Numbered from the stretch's first letter, positions 17,412 through 26,525 are shown. The stretch: DNA of 64,000 nucleotides from Halopiger xanaduensis SH-6 (GCF_000217715.1 NC_015666.1:3546270-3610269); one strand, 5' to 3'. Notes: generated by a model from the letters alone, not told the origin. A program made the numbers and translations.

Positions 17412-17605
17412 TCACACTGGAATCGAAGCGGCGTCGCCAAAAGTCGTCCGAACCGAGCGGTCGCGAACCGAATCGCGCGGGCTCGCGGCCGCCGTCGGTC
17501 GCGGCCGCTCCGGCGCCCGTCTCGCCTCGAGCGCCTGACCGGTCACTCGGCGGTACCGTCCCATTCAGCCGAGGGTACTACGGACGCTCGGGTCGAAACC
17601 CGGAC

Positions 17606-18175
17606 ATGGGCAGCGAGTTGCGGATTCCCTACGAGGACCACGACGGCGTCCGGGAGTTGATCGACTGTTGCCGCTACGCGCTCGAGGGAATCAGCCTCGC
17701 CTTCGACCGCTGGAACGAGCAGTACGTTAAGGGACCGGGGCTGTACCTCGCCGTCGTCACCGGGCCGTCGATCGAGCGGTTCGCGGATCCGATGGGGCGC
17801 AACGAGTGGCCGGTGGATCGCTGCCGGGCTGTCTGTCTCGATCTCCAGAACTTCTTCGAAACGGCCGGCGACGTCGCCCGCTCGCAGGACGGCGCCGTGG
17901 TCGTCAGCGTCGACGGCGTCGTCCAGCGGCAGATGGTCCGCTTTACGGATCTGATGCCCGGCGAGCGCGACGACCTCGCTCCCCAGCGCGCCGAGTACGA
18001 GGACTGGATGGGGTCGCGCCACATGAGCGCGCTCGATACCTCGAGGCGGCCGAACGTGGTGGCGACGCTGACGCTGAGCGAGGAGACCGGTCGGGTATCG
18101 GTGTTCGAAAATGGGGCGATGGAGACGGTCGAGCGGCGGGAACTGGGCGGTGAGTGGAACGTCGAGGGCTACTGA
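17606..18175 (+). CDS. Short diadenylate cyclase-like (DisA_N/DAC domain) protein
   Basis: 189 residues. The two hallmark DAC blocks are present in order and spacing: DGA at 95-97 (QDGAVVVSVDGVV) and GSRHMSAL at 136-143. The strand-turn LSEETGRVSVFENG (157-170) closes the domain. RHM in place of RHR also occurs, as far as I recall, in haloarchaeal DacZ. This protein lacks the N-terminal domain of DacZ and any DNA-binding part such as the HhH region of bacterial DisA. If active it would form c-di-AMP from two ATP. The gene lies on the plus strand between the bax1 and xpb genes and is convergent with xpb (32 bp). It may be a paralogue of a separate dacZ elsewhere. Confidence 0.72.
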   Translation: MGSELRIPYEDHDGVRELIDCCRYALEGISLAFDRWNEQYVKGPGLYLAVVTGPSIERFADPMGRNEWPVDRCRAVCLDLQNFFETAGDVARSQDGAVVVSVDGVVQRQMVRFTDLMPGERDDLAPQRAEYEDWMGSRHMSALDTSRRPNVVATLTLSEETGRVSVFENGAMETVERRELGGEWNVEGY

Positions 18176-18207
18176 TTCGGACGAATAATCGACTCGTGAC
18201 CACGCCC

Positions 18208-19677
18208 CTATCGGCGCCGTTCGGCAGCCCGCTCCTCTGACGTGTTCGCCGTGACGATCTCGTACAGCAGCGCCCTCCCGCCGTCGTCTTTCGGCCGCAG
18301 GATCCGGCCGAGTCGCTGGGTGAACTCTCGCTCGCTGCCGCTGCCCGACAGCACCACCGCGACCGAGGCGTCCGGCACGTCGACGCCCTCGTCCAACACG
18401 TTCGAGGTCGCGATCCGGCTGTAGGTTCCCTCGCGGAACCGCTCTAAGATCTCCTGCCGCTCCGCGGCGGGCGTCTGGTGGGTGATCGTCGGAATCAGAA
18501 ACCGTTCGCTGACGTCGTACGCGACGTCGTTGTACGCCGTGAAGACGATCGTCCGCTCGCCGCGGTGGTCGTCGAGGATCCCCTCGAGGGCCTCGATCTT
18601 GGCGTTGCTCCCCCGAGCAATTTCGCGGGCGCGCTGGCGGGCGAGCAGCGCCTCACGGGCCTCCGGATCGTTGCCCGAGCGCTTGACGAGTTCCTGGTAG
18701 TCCGAGCCGCTCTGCATTCGTATGTTCGATTTGGCGAGGTAGTCGGAGAACGTCTCCTGCGCGCGTTCGTACTCCTCGCGTTCCTCGGGCGTGAGGTCCA
18801 CCTCGAGGCGCTTGACGTCGTACGGTGCGAGGTGGTCGCCGGCGAGTTCGTCGACGTCGACGCGGTGGACCAGCGGGCCGACGATTTCCTCGATCACCTC
18901 GTGGGCGCCGTCGGGCCGTTCGAAGGTCGCGGTTAGGCCCAGTCGCGCGGGCGCGGCCAGCAGCCGGGCGATCTCGCGGTAGCCCTCGCCGCCGAGGTGG
19001 TGGACCTCGTCGAAGACGACGAGGCCGAACCGGTCGCCGACCGAATCCGCCTTCAGGTACGCCGAGTCGTACGTCGAGACGGTGATCGGCTCGAGGCGCT
19101 GCTCGCCGCCGCCGAAGCGCCCGATCGGGCAGTCGAACTCGGTCTCGAGTTCGCCGATCCACTGCTCGAGCAGGTCGATCGTGGGGACGACGACCAGCGT
19201 CGGCGTCGCGAGCCGTTCGATCGCTTTGAGGGCGATGACGGTCTTTCCGCTGCCGGTGGGGAGCTCGAGGACGCCGGCGGGTGCGGCACTGGGTGCGGCG
19301 TCGATTTCGGCCTCGCCGGCCGTAGCGGCGCCCGTACCGTCCGCCCAGCGATCCCTCTCGAGCCAGGCCGACAGCGCCTCGTGCTGGTAGTCGCGGAGTT
19401 CGTACGCCGAGTCTAGCCCTGCGAGGGTGTCGCCGTCGAGGTCCAGCACCGCGTCCTCGAGGGATGCGTCGATACCGGCCAGCGCCTGACGGAGCGCGGC
19501 GTACCGGAACGCCGGAACGCGCCAGCCGTCGGTTCGCGAATCCGCCTCGAGTTCGAGTTCCGGCGCCGAATCGCGAATCGCGCGGTCGGTCGGCTCCTCG
19601 AGACCGTCGATGCGGATCGTCCCGTCTTCGTACCGGAGCTCGACGGGGGACGAATCGTCGGGTCGCGCGTGCGTCAC
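18208..19677 (-). CDS. xpb: XPB/Rad25-type DNA repair helicase
   Basis: 489 residues from a GTG start at 19677 (VTHARPDDSSPVEL). The frame is open to an ATG at 19764, but that segment is arginine-rich and unlike the family. An N-terminal damage-recognition-like domain (about 15-95) precedes RDYQHEALSAWLER. Then come Walker A ELPTGSGKT, the DEVH box VVFDEVHHLGGEGY, LGLTATFERPDG and the C-terminal motifs TIVFTAYN, SNVLDEGVDVPDA and FTQRLGRILRPK. A low-complexity Ala/Gly/Thr insertion lies just before motif I. XPB with Bax1 forms a helicase-nuclease machine in archaea, and both are present here. Confidence 0.92.
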   Translation of the reverse strand: MTHARPDDSSPVELRYEDGTIRIDGLEEPTDRAIRDSAPELELEADSRTDGWRVPAFRYAALRQALAGIDASLEDAVLDLDGDTLAGLDSAYELRDYQHEALSAWLERDRWADGTGAATAGEAEIDAAPSAAPAGVLELPTGSGKTVIALKAIERLATPTLVVVPTIDLLEQWIGELETEFDCPIGRFGGGEQRLEPITVSTYDSAYLKADSVGDRFGLVVFDEVHHLGGEGYREIARLLAAPARLGLTATFERPDGAHEVIEEIVGPLVHRVDVDELAGDHLAPYDVKRLEVDLTPEEREEYERAQETFSDYLAKSNIRMQSGSDYQELVKRSGNDPEAREALLARQRAREIARGSNAKIEALEGILDDHRGERTIVFTAYNDVAYDVSERFLIPTITHQTPAAERQEILERFREGTYSRIATSNVLDEGVDVPDASVAVVLSGSGSEREFTQRLGRILRPKDDGGRALLYEIVTANTSEERAAERRR

Positions 19678-19808
19678 TACCGCCGACCACGAGCGGCCGC
19701 GTAAACACGGTTTCGCTCTCGTCGGTTGCCGCCTGCCCAGCGGATCCCGAACGGCGGTACCCAAATCAATTGGAAAGCGGCCTTATGTGGCTGGGGTGAG
19801 AGTACTAG

Positions 19809-20342
19809 ATGTCGACATCGGACGGGTACGCCCGTCCGTCTGCACCAATTGTGAACACGAGTACCACGACTACCGCACCGGACGTGCTACTGATCGAGGA
19901 CAACCCCGGCGACGTCCGACTCACGAAGGAAGCCTTTCGCGACGCGTCGTTCGACGCCGACCTGCACGTCGTCACGGACGGCGTCGAAGCGATGGCGTTT
20001 CTGCATCGCGACGACGAGTACGAGTCGGCGCCGCGTCCCGACATCGTCCTGTTAGATCTCAATCTGCCGCGAAAGGACGGCTTCGAGGTCCTCGAGGCGA
20101 TTCGTGGCGATCCCGCCCTCGAGCAGTTGCCGGTGGTGGTCCTGAGCAGCTCCGAGGCCGACGAGGACGTTCGGCGGAGTTACGAGGAACACGTGAACGC
20201 CTACCTGACGAAACCGAGAGCGCCCGACGAGTTCGTGGAGATGGTCCGGACGCTCGAGGAGTTCTGGTTCGACCGGGTGGAGTTACCGCCGTCCGACGGC
20301 AACCGGGACCGGGATCGGGATCAGGATCGAGATGGCGGATAG
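19809..20342 (+). CDS. Single-domain response regulator (Rcp1-like)
   Basis: 177 residues. After a 24-residue Ser/Thr-rich head comes a receiver domain with acidic pair E30/D31 (LLIEDNPGDVRL), phosphoacceptor D83 (IVLLDLNLPRKDG), the SSS switch region and K135 (AYLTKP). There is no output domain. The tail NRDRDRDQDRDGG is a short repeat of charged residues. Proteins of this type commonly take phosphate from phytochrome-like or other sensor kinases; none is adjacent. A GTG at codon 15 is an alternative start. Confidence 0.9.
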   Translation: MSTSDGYARPSAPIVNTSTTTTAPDVLLIEDNPGDVRLTKEAFRDASFDADLHVVTDGVEAMAFLHRDDEYESAPRPDIVLLDLNLPRKDGFEVLEAIRGDPALEQLPVVVLSSSEADEDVRRSYEEHVNAYLTKPRAPDEFVEMVRTLEEFWFDRVELPPSDGNRDRDRDQDRDGG

Positions 20343-20444
20343 TAAGCAACGGGGTTCCTCTCAGCGGGCGAATTCGAGCCCGCGCGTCGATTCTGGCCGG
20401 GAACCAGTTCGGAGTTGCTCGGGTCGTATCCCCGATAGGACGCG

Positions 20445-20900
20445 CTACGAGCCGTCGGTTCGAACGACGGACAACCGAAAGTTCTCGAACTCGCGGATGA
20501 CCTCGACGAACTCGTCCGGGTCGACCGGTTTCTGGATGACCGCGTCCTCGTCCGCATCGTGATCGAGGTCGCGCGATTCGATGCGCTCCTCGTCCATCCC
20601 GGAGAGGATGACGACCGGCACGTCCTCGAGTTTCGGGTGGTGTTTGACCTCGTGTAAGACGTCTTCGCCGTCGACGCGGGGCAGTTTCAGGTCCAGCAGG
20701 ACGATGTCCGGACGCGGCGCGTCCGCGTACTCGCCGCGGCGGTGAACGAAATCGAGCGCCGCTTGGCCGTCGGTAACGGTGTGGAGTTGGTTGATGAGGT
20801 GCCCGTCTCGGAAGGCCTCTTCGACGAGACGGACATCACCGGGGTTGTCCTCGACCAGTAATATTTGCGCCTCGGCAGTGTGTGAAGGGCGGCCGTCCAT
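20445..20900 (-). CDS. Single-domain response regulator (Rcp1-like), paralogue of its convergent neighbour
   Basis: 151 residues with a receiver domain: E17/D18 (LLVEDNPGDVRL), D70 (IVLLDLKLPRVDG), the VILSG switch and K124 (VIQKP). It shares APRPDIVLLDL and EDNPGDVRL blocks with the 19809-20342 protein, facing it tail to tail across about 100 bp. No output domain. The pair probably arose by inverted duplication or parallel recruitment. Confidence 0.9.
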   Translation of the reverse strand: MDGRPSHTAEAQILLVEDNPGDVRLVEEAFRDGHLINQLHTVTDGQAALDFVHRRGEYADAPRPDIVLLDLKLPRVDGEDVLHEVKHHPKLEDVPVVILSGMDEERIESRDLDHDADEDAVIQKPVDPDEFVEVIREFENFRLSVVRTDGS

Positions 20901-21146
20901 GGTTGAACGTGCAGGCGGGGGTGTATAAGTGGATCGCCCCTAAATTCGACGTCACTGAACCAGATATATGGAAAATCTTGATATTGTTCAAAATACGACC
21001 GTCGTTTTGCTGACGTAATTCATTCCTGGATTCAGCTCGTGGCGTCGCGGATCGGCCTGCTCGAGGTTCAGCGAACGGAAAACGGAGCGATTCTGGATCA
21101 GAACCCGATCCGTCGCGGCTCGCCGAGCGGTCGCGCGTACCTCAAC

Positions 21147-21158
21147 CCTTTTATTATC
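21147..21158 (+). promoter_or_regulatory. Box A of grpE
   Basis: CTTTTATTATCG is centred about 27 bp before the grpE ATG, pointing to a leaderless transcript. The upstream gap 20901-21146 otherwise holds nothing recognisable. Confidence 0.6.
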
Positions 21159-21177
21159 GCTGTTCGTTGACCCGCAC

Positions 21178-22338
21178 ATGAGCGAAGACGAGGGCACGAA
21201 CGCCTCGGCCCAGGGTGTCCCGTCCGAGGAGGAAGCCGACGGCGACACGTCCGACGTCGATCCGGCGAACGCCCCCGACGGATCAGAATCTGGATCAGGA
21301 TCGGAAGCGCAGTCGGCATCGGAATCGGACCGCGACCAGTCCGCCGAATCGGCACAATCTGCGGACGACGCAGCCGATTCCGAAGCTGGTGGCGACGGCG
21401 ACACGCCCGAAACGAGCGAGGACGTCCAGGAGGTGCTGGACCGGCTCACCGAGTACGACGACGAACTCGCGCGCAAGGTCAACGCGATCGTCGAGCAGGC
21501 CCGGGACCTCTCGGGAACCGTCGACCACCAGCGCGAGGAACTCGAGGACCTGACCGAGCGCGTCGAGTCTCAGGCCGAGACCATCGGCGACCTGCAGGAC
21601 GAACTCGAGGCCCGCGAACAGGCTATCGAGGACCGCGACGAGGAGATCGCGGAGTACGAGGAGCAGGTCGAAGATCTCAAGAGCCGCCTCAAGCGCAAGC
21701 AGGCCGACTTCCAGAACTACAAGAAACGCGCCAAGAAGCGCCAGGAGCAGATCAAAGACCGCGCGACCGAGGACCTCGTCGAGCGCCTCGTCGACGTCCG
21801 GGACAACCTGAAACGCGCCTTAGAGGAGGAAAGCGGCGACGTCGAGAGCCTGCGCGAAGGCGTCGAGATGACCATGCGGGAGTTCGACCGGGTGCTCGAG
21901 GACGAGAACGTCTCCGAGATCGATCCCGAGCCCGGGACGGAGACCGATCCGCAGCGTCACGAGGTCATGATGCGGGTCGACAGCGATCAGCCCGAAGGGA
22001 CGATCGCCGACGTCTACACCGCCGGCTACGAGATGGGCGACAAGGTCATCCAGAACGCGCAGGTGACGGTGTCGAACGGCGAACTCGCCGACGATGAGGA
22101 TACGGACGAAGACGACACTGCCGATGGCGCCGACGATGAGTCGACGAGCGGTGCCGACGACCAAGGCGACGAGACGGACGCCGCGGACTCGAGTTCGGAT
22201 TCGGATAACGCCGAGGTAAATGCCGATGCGGACGCTGACGGAGAGGACAACACCGACGCCGAAGACGACGACGCGATCGAACTCGGCGGTGAAGTCGCGA
22301 ACGAGGACGACGCAGACGGCGAGTCGACGGACAACTAA
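21178..22338 (+). CDS. grpE: GrpE nucleotide exchange factor with long acidic extensions
   Basis: 386 residues, about twice the usual GrpE length. Residues 1-80 are a disordered Ser/Asp/Glu-rich head. Residues about 80-175 form a long coiled coil. The GrpE core (about 170-300) has KRKQADFQNYKKRAKKRQEQ, MTMREFDRVLED and the C-terminal beta domain HEVMMRVDSDQPEGTIADVYTAGYEMGDKVIQNAQVTVS. Residues about 300-386 are again Asp/Glu/Ser-rich. GrpE exchanges ADP for ATP on DnaK, encoded next in the same direction. Confidence 0.93.
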   Translation: MSEDEGTNASAQGVPSEEEADGDTSDVDPANAPDGSESGSGSEAQSASESDRDQSAESAQSADDAADSEAGGDGDTPETSEDVQEVLDRLTEYDDELARKVNAIVEQARDLSGTVDHQREELEDLTERVESQAETIGDLQDELEAREQAIEDRDEEIAEYEEQVEDLKSRLKRKQADFQNYKKRAKKRQEQIKDRATEDLVERLVDVRDNLKRALEEESGDVESLREGVEMTMREFDRVLEDENVSEIDPEPGTETDPQRHEVMMRVDSDQPEGTIADVYTAGYEMGDKVIQNAQVTVSNGELADDEDTDEDDTADGADDESTSGADDQGDETDAADSSSDSDNAEVNADADADGEDNTDAEDDDAIELGGEVANEDDADGESTDN

Positions 22339-22477
22339 TCGTCATCTCAGTTCGCGTCAGCTACAGTTAGTACCCGTCTGACCTCTTGTGGTCTCGAGTC
22401 GTTTTCTCCCCGCCTCTCGAGCGGCCGATCGGTCCAGAAACGGAGGTGTCGAATTCGGTGGGTAGGCAGGTTTGAGG

Positions 22478-22501
22478 GGCGAATTTCGGATTTTATTCGC
22501 C
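22478..22501. promoter_or_regulatory. Inverted repeat upstream of the dnaK promoter
   Basis: GGCGAAT and ATTCGCC form perfect 7-bp arms separated by 10 bp, about 20-45 bp upstream of the dnaK box A. The position suits a regulator of heat-shock expression, but no factor is identified. Confidence 0.45.
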
Positions 22502-22520
22502 GTGCCATACGGGCTAGTAA

Positions 22521-22530
22521 CGTTTAAACC
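22521..22530 (+). promoter_or_regulatory. Box A of dnaK
   Basis: CGTTTAAACC is centred about 28 bp before the dnaK ATG, so the transcript should be nearly leaderless and dnaK can be expressed independently of grpE. Confidence 0.6.
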
Positions 22531-22553
22531 AAAGTGCGCACAATGCCCTCGTA

Positions 22554-24491
22554 ATGGCGAGCAACAAGATTCTCGGTATCGACCTCGGGACGACGAACAG
22601 CGCGTTCGCGGTGATGGAAGGGGGCGATCCGGAAATCATCGTCAACGGCGAAGGCGAACGGACGACGCCCTCCATCGTCGCCTTTAATGACGACGAGCGA
22701 CTCGTCGGGAAGCCGGCGAAGAACCAGGCCGTCCAGAACCCCGACCGGACGATCCAGTCCATCAAGCGTCACATGGGGGAGGACGACTACACCGTCGAGA
22801 TCGACGACGAGGAGTACACGCCGGAAGAGATCTCGGCGATGATCCTCCAGAAGATCAAGCGCGACGCCGAGGAGTATCTCGGCGACGAGGTCGAGAAGGC
22901 CGTCATCACGGTCCCCGCCTACTTCTCGGACCGACAGCGCCAGGCGACCAAGGACGCCGGCGAGATCGCCGGCTTCGAGGTCGAGCGCATCGTCAACGAG
23001 CCGACCGCGGCCGCGATGGCCTACGGCTTAGACGACGAGTCCGACCAGACCGTCCTCGTCTACGACCTCGGCGGGGGCACCTTCGACGTCTCCATTCTCG
23101 ATCTCGGCGGCGGCGTCTACGAGGTCGTCGCGACCAACGGCGACAACGACCTCGGCGGCGACGACTGGGACGAAGCGATCATCGACTGGCTCGCCGAAAA
23201 ATTCGAGGAGGAACACGACATCGACCTCCGCGACGATCGTCAGGCCCTGCAGCGGCTGAAGGACGCCGCCGAGGAAGCCAAGATCGAACTCTCCTCGCGC
23301 AAGGAAACCGAGATCAACCTGCCGTTCATTACGGCGACCGACGACGGTCCGATCCACCTCGAGGAATCGCTCACCCGGGCCAAGTTCGAGTCGCTGACCG
23401 AGGATCTCATCGATCGCACCGTCGAACCGACCGAGCAAGCCCTCGAGGACGCCGGCTACGAGAAAGAGGACATCGACGAGGTCCTGCTGGTCGGCGGCTC
23501 CACCCGAATGCCCCAGGTTGAGGAGAAGGTCGAGGAACTTACCGGCCAGGAACCGCAGAAGAACGTCAACCCCGACGAGGCCGTCGCGCTGGGCGCGGCG
23601 ATCCAGGGCGGCGTCTTGGGCGGCGAGGTCGACGACATCGTCCTGCTGGACGTCACGCCGCTCTCGCTCGGTATCGAGGTCAAGGGCGGCCTCTTCGAGC
23701 GCCTGATCGAGAAGAACACGACGATTCCGACCGAGGAATCCAAGATCTTCACCACCGCGGCGGACAACCAGACCACCGTTCAGGTACGGGTCTTCCAGGG
23801 TGAACGCGAACTGGCCGAGGAGAACGAACTGCTCGGCGAGTTCCACCTGACCGGCATCCCGCCGGCTCCCGCCGGAACGCCGCAGATCGAGGTTACCTTC
23901 TCCATCGACGAGAACGGCATCGTCAACGTCTCCGCCGAGGACAAGGGCTCCGGCGAGAGCGAGGAGATCACCATCGAGGGCGGCGCCGGCCTCTCCGACG
24001 AGGAGATCGACCGCCTGCAGGAAGAAGCCGAGAAGCACGCCGAAGAGGACGAGAAGAAGCGCCAGCGCATCGAGGCCCGCAACGCCGCCGAGGCCACGAT
24101 CCAGCGCGCCGAGAAGCTCTTAGAAGAGAACGACGAGCAGGTCGACGACGACCTGCGCGACGACATCGAGGCGGCCATCGACGACCTCGAGGCGACGATC
24201 GACGACGACGAGGCCGACGCCGAGGCGATCGAGGAGGCAACCGAGGACCTGAGCCAGGAACTGCAGGAGATCGGCAAGCAGGTCTACCAGCAGCAGGCCG
24301 GCGCCGGTGCGGCGGGCGCCGGCGGCGCTGGTGCTGCAGGCGGCGCAGCAGGTGCCGGCCCCGGCGGTATGGGCGGCATGGGCGGCGGCCCGAACCCCGG
24401 TCCCGAGGGCGGCGCCGGCGCGGCCGGCGGTGACGACGAAGAGTACGTCGACGCCGACTTCGAAGACGTTGAAGAAAACGACGAAGACTGA
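22554..24491 (+). CDS. dnaK: Hsp70 chaperone DnaK
   Basis: 645 residues. N-terminal ATPase signature [30 protein letters not shown] and [13 protein letters not shown]; then the substrate-binding domain with [14 protein letters not shown] and [20 protein letters not shown] Gly/Ala/Met-rich flexible linker (about 583-630) leads to an acidic tail [17 protein letters not shown]. All catalytic motifs are intact. It works with GrpE and DnaJ encoded on either side. Confidence 0.97.
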   Translation: MASNKILGIDLGTTNSAFAVMEGGDPEIIVNGEGERTTPSIVAFNDDERLVGKPAKNQAVQNPDRTIQSIKRHMGEDDYTVEIDDEEYTPEEISAMILQKIKRDAEEYLGDEVEKAVITVPAYFSDRQRQATKDAGEIAGFEVERIVNEPTAAAMAYGLDDESDQTVLVYDLGGGTFDVSILDLGGGVYEVVATNGDNDLGGDDWDEAIIDWLAEKFEEEHDIDLRDDRQALQRLKDAAEEAKIELSSRKETEINLPFITATDDGPIHLEESLTRAKFESLTEDLIDRTVEPTEQALEDAGYEKEDIDEVLLVGGSTRMPQVEEKVEELTGQEPQKNVNPDEAVALGAAIQGGVLGGEVDDIVLLDVTPLSLGIEVKGGLFERLIEKNTTIPTEESKIFTTAADNQTTVQVRVFQGERELAEENELLGEFHLTGIPPAPAGTPQIEVTFSIDENGIVNVSAEDKGSGESEEITIEGGAGLSDEEIDRLQEEAEKHAEEDEKKRQRIEARNAAEATIQRAEKLLEENDEQVDDDLRDDIEAAIDDLEATIDDDEADAEAIEEATEDLSQELQEIGKQVYQQQAGAGAAGAGGAGAAGGAAGAGPGGMGGMGGGPNPGPEGGAGAAGGDDEEYVDADFEDVEENDED

Positions 24492-24507
24492 GTCGTTTTC
24501 TTCAGCC

Positions 24508-24526
24508 CGTCAGACGTAGTCTGACG
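24508..24526 (+). terminator. Hairpin after dnaK
   Basis: CGTCAGAC-GTA-GTCTGACG gives an 8-bp stem with a 3-nt loop 16 bp after the dnaK stop. A TTTTCTTC tract precedes it, but no T-run follows it. It may be a processing or stability hairpin rather than a classical terminator. The rest of the gap to 24749 has only the box A of the next gene. Confidence 0.4.
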
Positions 24527-24721
24527 ACGTCGACGACGAAGACGAGGACTAACCGGACAAGCCTTCGTCGACCAGCACCTCGTTGATTTTCGCTGTTGAC
24601 GAGGGCCGAACCGACGAACTATCGATACTCGAGGCCGCGCTACGTTTCGCTACCGAACCTGTCGCGTAACGCGCCTATCGCACCCACCAGTAGATGTATC
24701 GAGAATAACCAGTAATAACGG

Positions 24722-24730
24722 TTATATCTT
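24722..24730 (+). promoter_or_regulatory. Box A of the small membrane protein gene
   Basis: TTATATCTT lies 22-28 bp before the GTG at 24750, supporting that GTG as a leaderless start. Confidence 0.55.
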
Positions 24731-24749
24731 CGCGAAGCGTCTAGGCAGT

Positions 24750-25079
24750 GTGTCTTTCGATAGTTCCGAGACGTCCGGTCGGTCGATCGGCGTTGCGTCC
24801 GCGCTGGCCATGCTCCTCGGTATTGCGATCAGCTGTTACGGTGTCCTTCTCGTTCCGGTGTCGCTCCTGGGTGGCATCTGGATCGCCGCGGGCGGACTCG
24901 CTCTGCTGTGTGCGGGGCTAGTCGCCACCGCGTGGGTCGGCGATCGCCTCGCCCTCTCGCCGGTAACACAGCGCAGGCTATCGATCGGGTGCACCGCGCT
25001 CGCCGTCGTGCTGTTGGGCTCGTTCGTCGCTATCAACGGTGCGACGTTCGAATCCGGCGTCATCGAAAGCGCCTCCTGA
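24750..25079 (+). CDS. Small integral membrane protein between dnaK and dnaJ
   Basis: 109 residues from a GTG start (VSFDSSETSGRS). Three hydrophobic segments are visible, at about 14-33, 36-62 and 80-97, with short loops; a Ser-rich N-terminus precedes them. No family is recognised. Its position between dnaK and dnaJ with its own box A does not by itself imply a chaperone role. Confidence 0.7.
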   Translation: MSFDSSETSGRSIGVASALAMLLGIAISCYGVLLVPVSLLGGIWIAAGGLALLCAGLVATAWVGDRLALSPVTQRRLSIGCTALAVVLLGSFVAINGATFESGVIESAS

Positions 25080-25271
25080 ACGAGGAGCGAACGGGCCAGC
25101 AGTGCGGACCGATTGAGGCCGCTTCGGATGATTGCTCGAGGAAGGCTCTCGGGTCCCCTCTGTGCCACCTCCGTTTCGTCGGTCGATTGGACTCGAGACG
25201 CGGGATTCAGCCGGGCGGTTCGCGGGGAACGTTCGTTTCAAGTGGCGCAAGCGAGTATCGGCGCACAACGA

Positions 25272-26435
25272 ATGAGCGAGGACTTTTACGACGTGCTCGG
25301 TGTGAGTCCGGACGCCTCCACCGAGGAAATCAAGAAGGCCTACCGGGAGAAGGCCACGGAATACCACCCGGACGTTAGCAACGACCCCGACGCCGAGGAG
25401 AAGTTCAAGAAGATCCAGAAGGCGAAGAAGGTCCTGACCGACGAGGAAAAGCGCCAAGCCTACGACCGGATGGGCCACGATCGCTACGAGCAGGCCGAGA
25501 AGCACGGCTTCGACGCGAGCGAGGGCGGCGCCGGTGCCGGCGGCATGGGCGGCGGCCCGTTCGGCGGTATGGGCGGTGGCGGTATGGGCGGCGGCCTCGG
25601 CGACATCTTCGAGCAAGTCTTCGGCGGAGGCGGCGGCCGCGGCCGGCGCCGCCAGCGCAAGGGTCAGGACCTCCGGACCGACCTCGAGATCGACCTCGAG
25701 GAGGCCTACGAAGGCGCGGAGAAGCAGTTCACGATCGAGCGTCCCGAAACCTGCGAGACGTGTAACGGCGAGGGGCACCCGCCGGACGCGGACGCCCGGA
25801 CCTGTCCCGAGTGCCAGGGCCGCGGGCAGAAGCGACAGGTCCAGCAGACGCCGCTGGGGCGCGTCCAGCAGACGACCACCTGTCGGCGCTGTGATGGCGA
25901 GGGGACCCTCTACTCGGAGACTTGCGGCGACTGCGGCGGCGACGGCTACGTCCGCAACGAGGCGACGCTGACCGTCGAAGTGCCGGCGGGCATCCAGGAC
26001 GGTCAGACGCTCCGGATGGAGCGCGAGGGCGCGCCCAGCCCCGAAGGCGGCCCGAAGGGCGACCTGCTGATCGACGTCACGATTCGCGAGCACGAGCAGT
26101 TCGAGCGCGAGGGCGACGACCTCCGCTACCGCCTGCCGATCTCGTTCCCGCAGGCTACCTTCGGCGATACCGTCGAAGTCCCGACCCTCGACGGCGCAGT
26201 CGAGTTCGAAATCCCCGACGGTACCCAGAGCGGCGAAACCTTCCGCCTCGAGGGCAAGGGGATGCCCCGCCTGCGCGGCCGCGGCCAGGGCGACCTCTAC
26301 GTGCAGGTACAGGTCGTCACGCCCGAGAGTCTCAACGAAGAACAGCGCGAGGCGCTCGAGGCGTTCGCCGAGGCCGGCGGCGACGAGATCGACGTGAAGG
26401 AAGGCTTCTTCGAGAAGATCAAGCGGGCGTTCTGA
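25272..26435 (+). CDS. dnaJ: Chaperone DnaJ
   Basis: 387 residues from MSEDFYDVLGVSPDAS. The J domain has the HPD motif (YHPDVSN). A Gly/Phe/Met-rich linker follows at about 82-125. Next are four CxxCxGxG-type zinc repeats: CETCNGEG, CPECQGRG, CRRCDGEG and CGDCGGDG. The C-terminal substrate-binding domains contain VPAGIQDGQTLRM and KGMPRLRGRGQGDLYV. The frame is open upstream to 25113, but that part is non-homologous. TTTCAAG about 27-33 bp before the ATG may be its box A. It stimulates DnaK ATPase and presents clients. Confidence 0.96.
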   Translation: MSEDFYDVLGVSPDASTEEIKKAYREKATEYHPDVSNDPDAEEKFKKIQKAKKVLTDEEKRQAYDRMGHDRYEQAEKHGFDASEGGAGAGGMGGGPFGGMGGGGMGGGLGDIFEQVFGGGGGRGRRRQRKGQDLRTDLEIDLEEAYEGAEKQFTIERPETCETCNGEGHPPDADARTCPECQGRGQKRQVQQTPLGRVQQTTTCRRCDGEGTLYSETCGDCGGDGYVRNEATLTVEVPAGIQDGQTLRMEREGAPSPEGGPKGDLLIDVTIREHEQFEREGDDLRYRLPISFPQATFGDTVEVPTLDGAVEFEIPDGTQSGETFRLEGKGMPRLRGRGQGDLYVQVQVVTPESLNEEQREALEAFAEAGGDEIDVKEGFFEKIKRAF

Positions 26436-26525
26436 TCGACGCGCCGCTCGCGCAGTTCCGGGGTCGTTTCTCGCTCGGTAATCGCTCGGAACTATTTCTT
26501 AGCCGTATGATAAGTGTCGGGTGGG

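Noticed and set aside
20305-20342. Repeated charged tail NRDRDRDQDRD in the response regulator
   Set aside because: A simple tandem repeat of GA/GG dinucleotide-type units at the 3' end; no independent functional sign.
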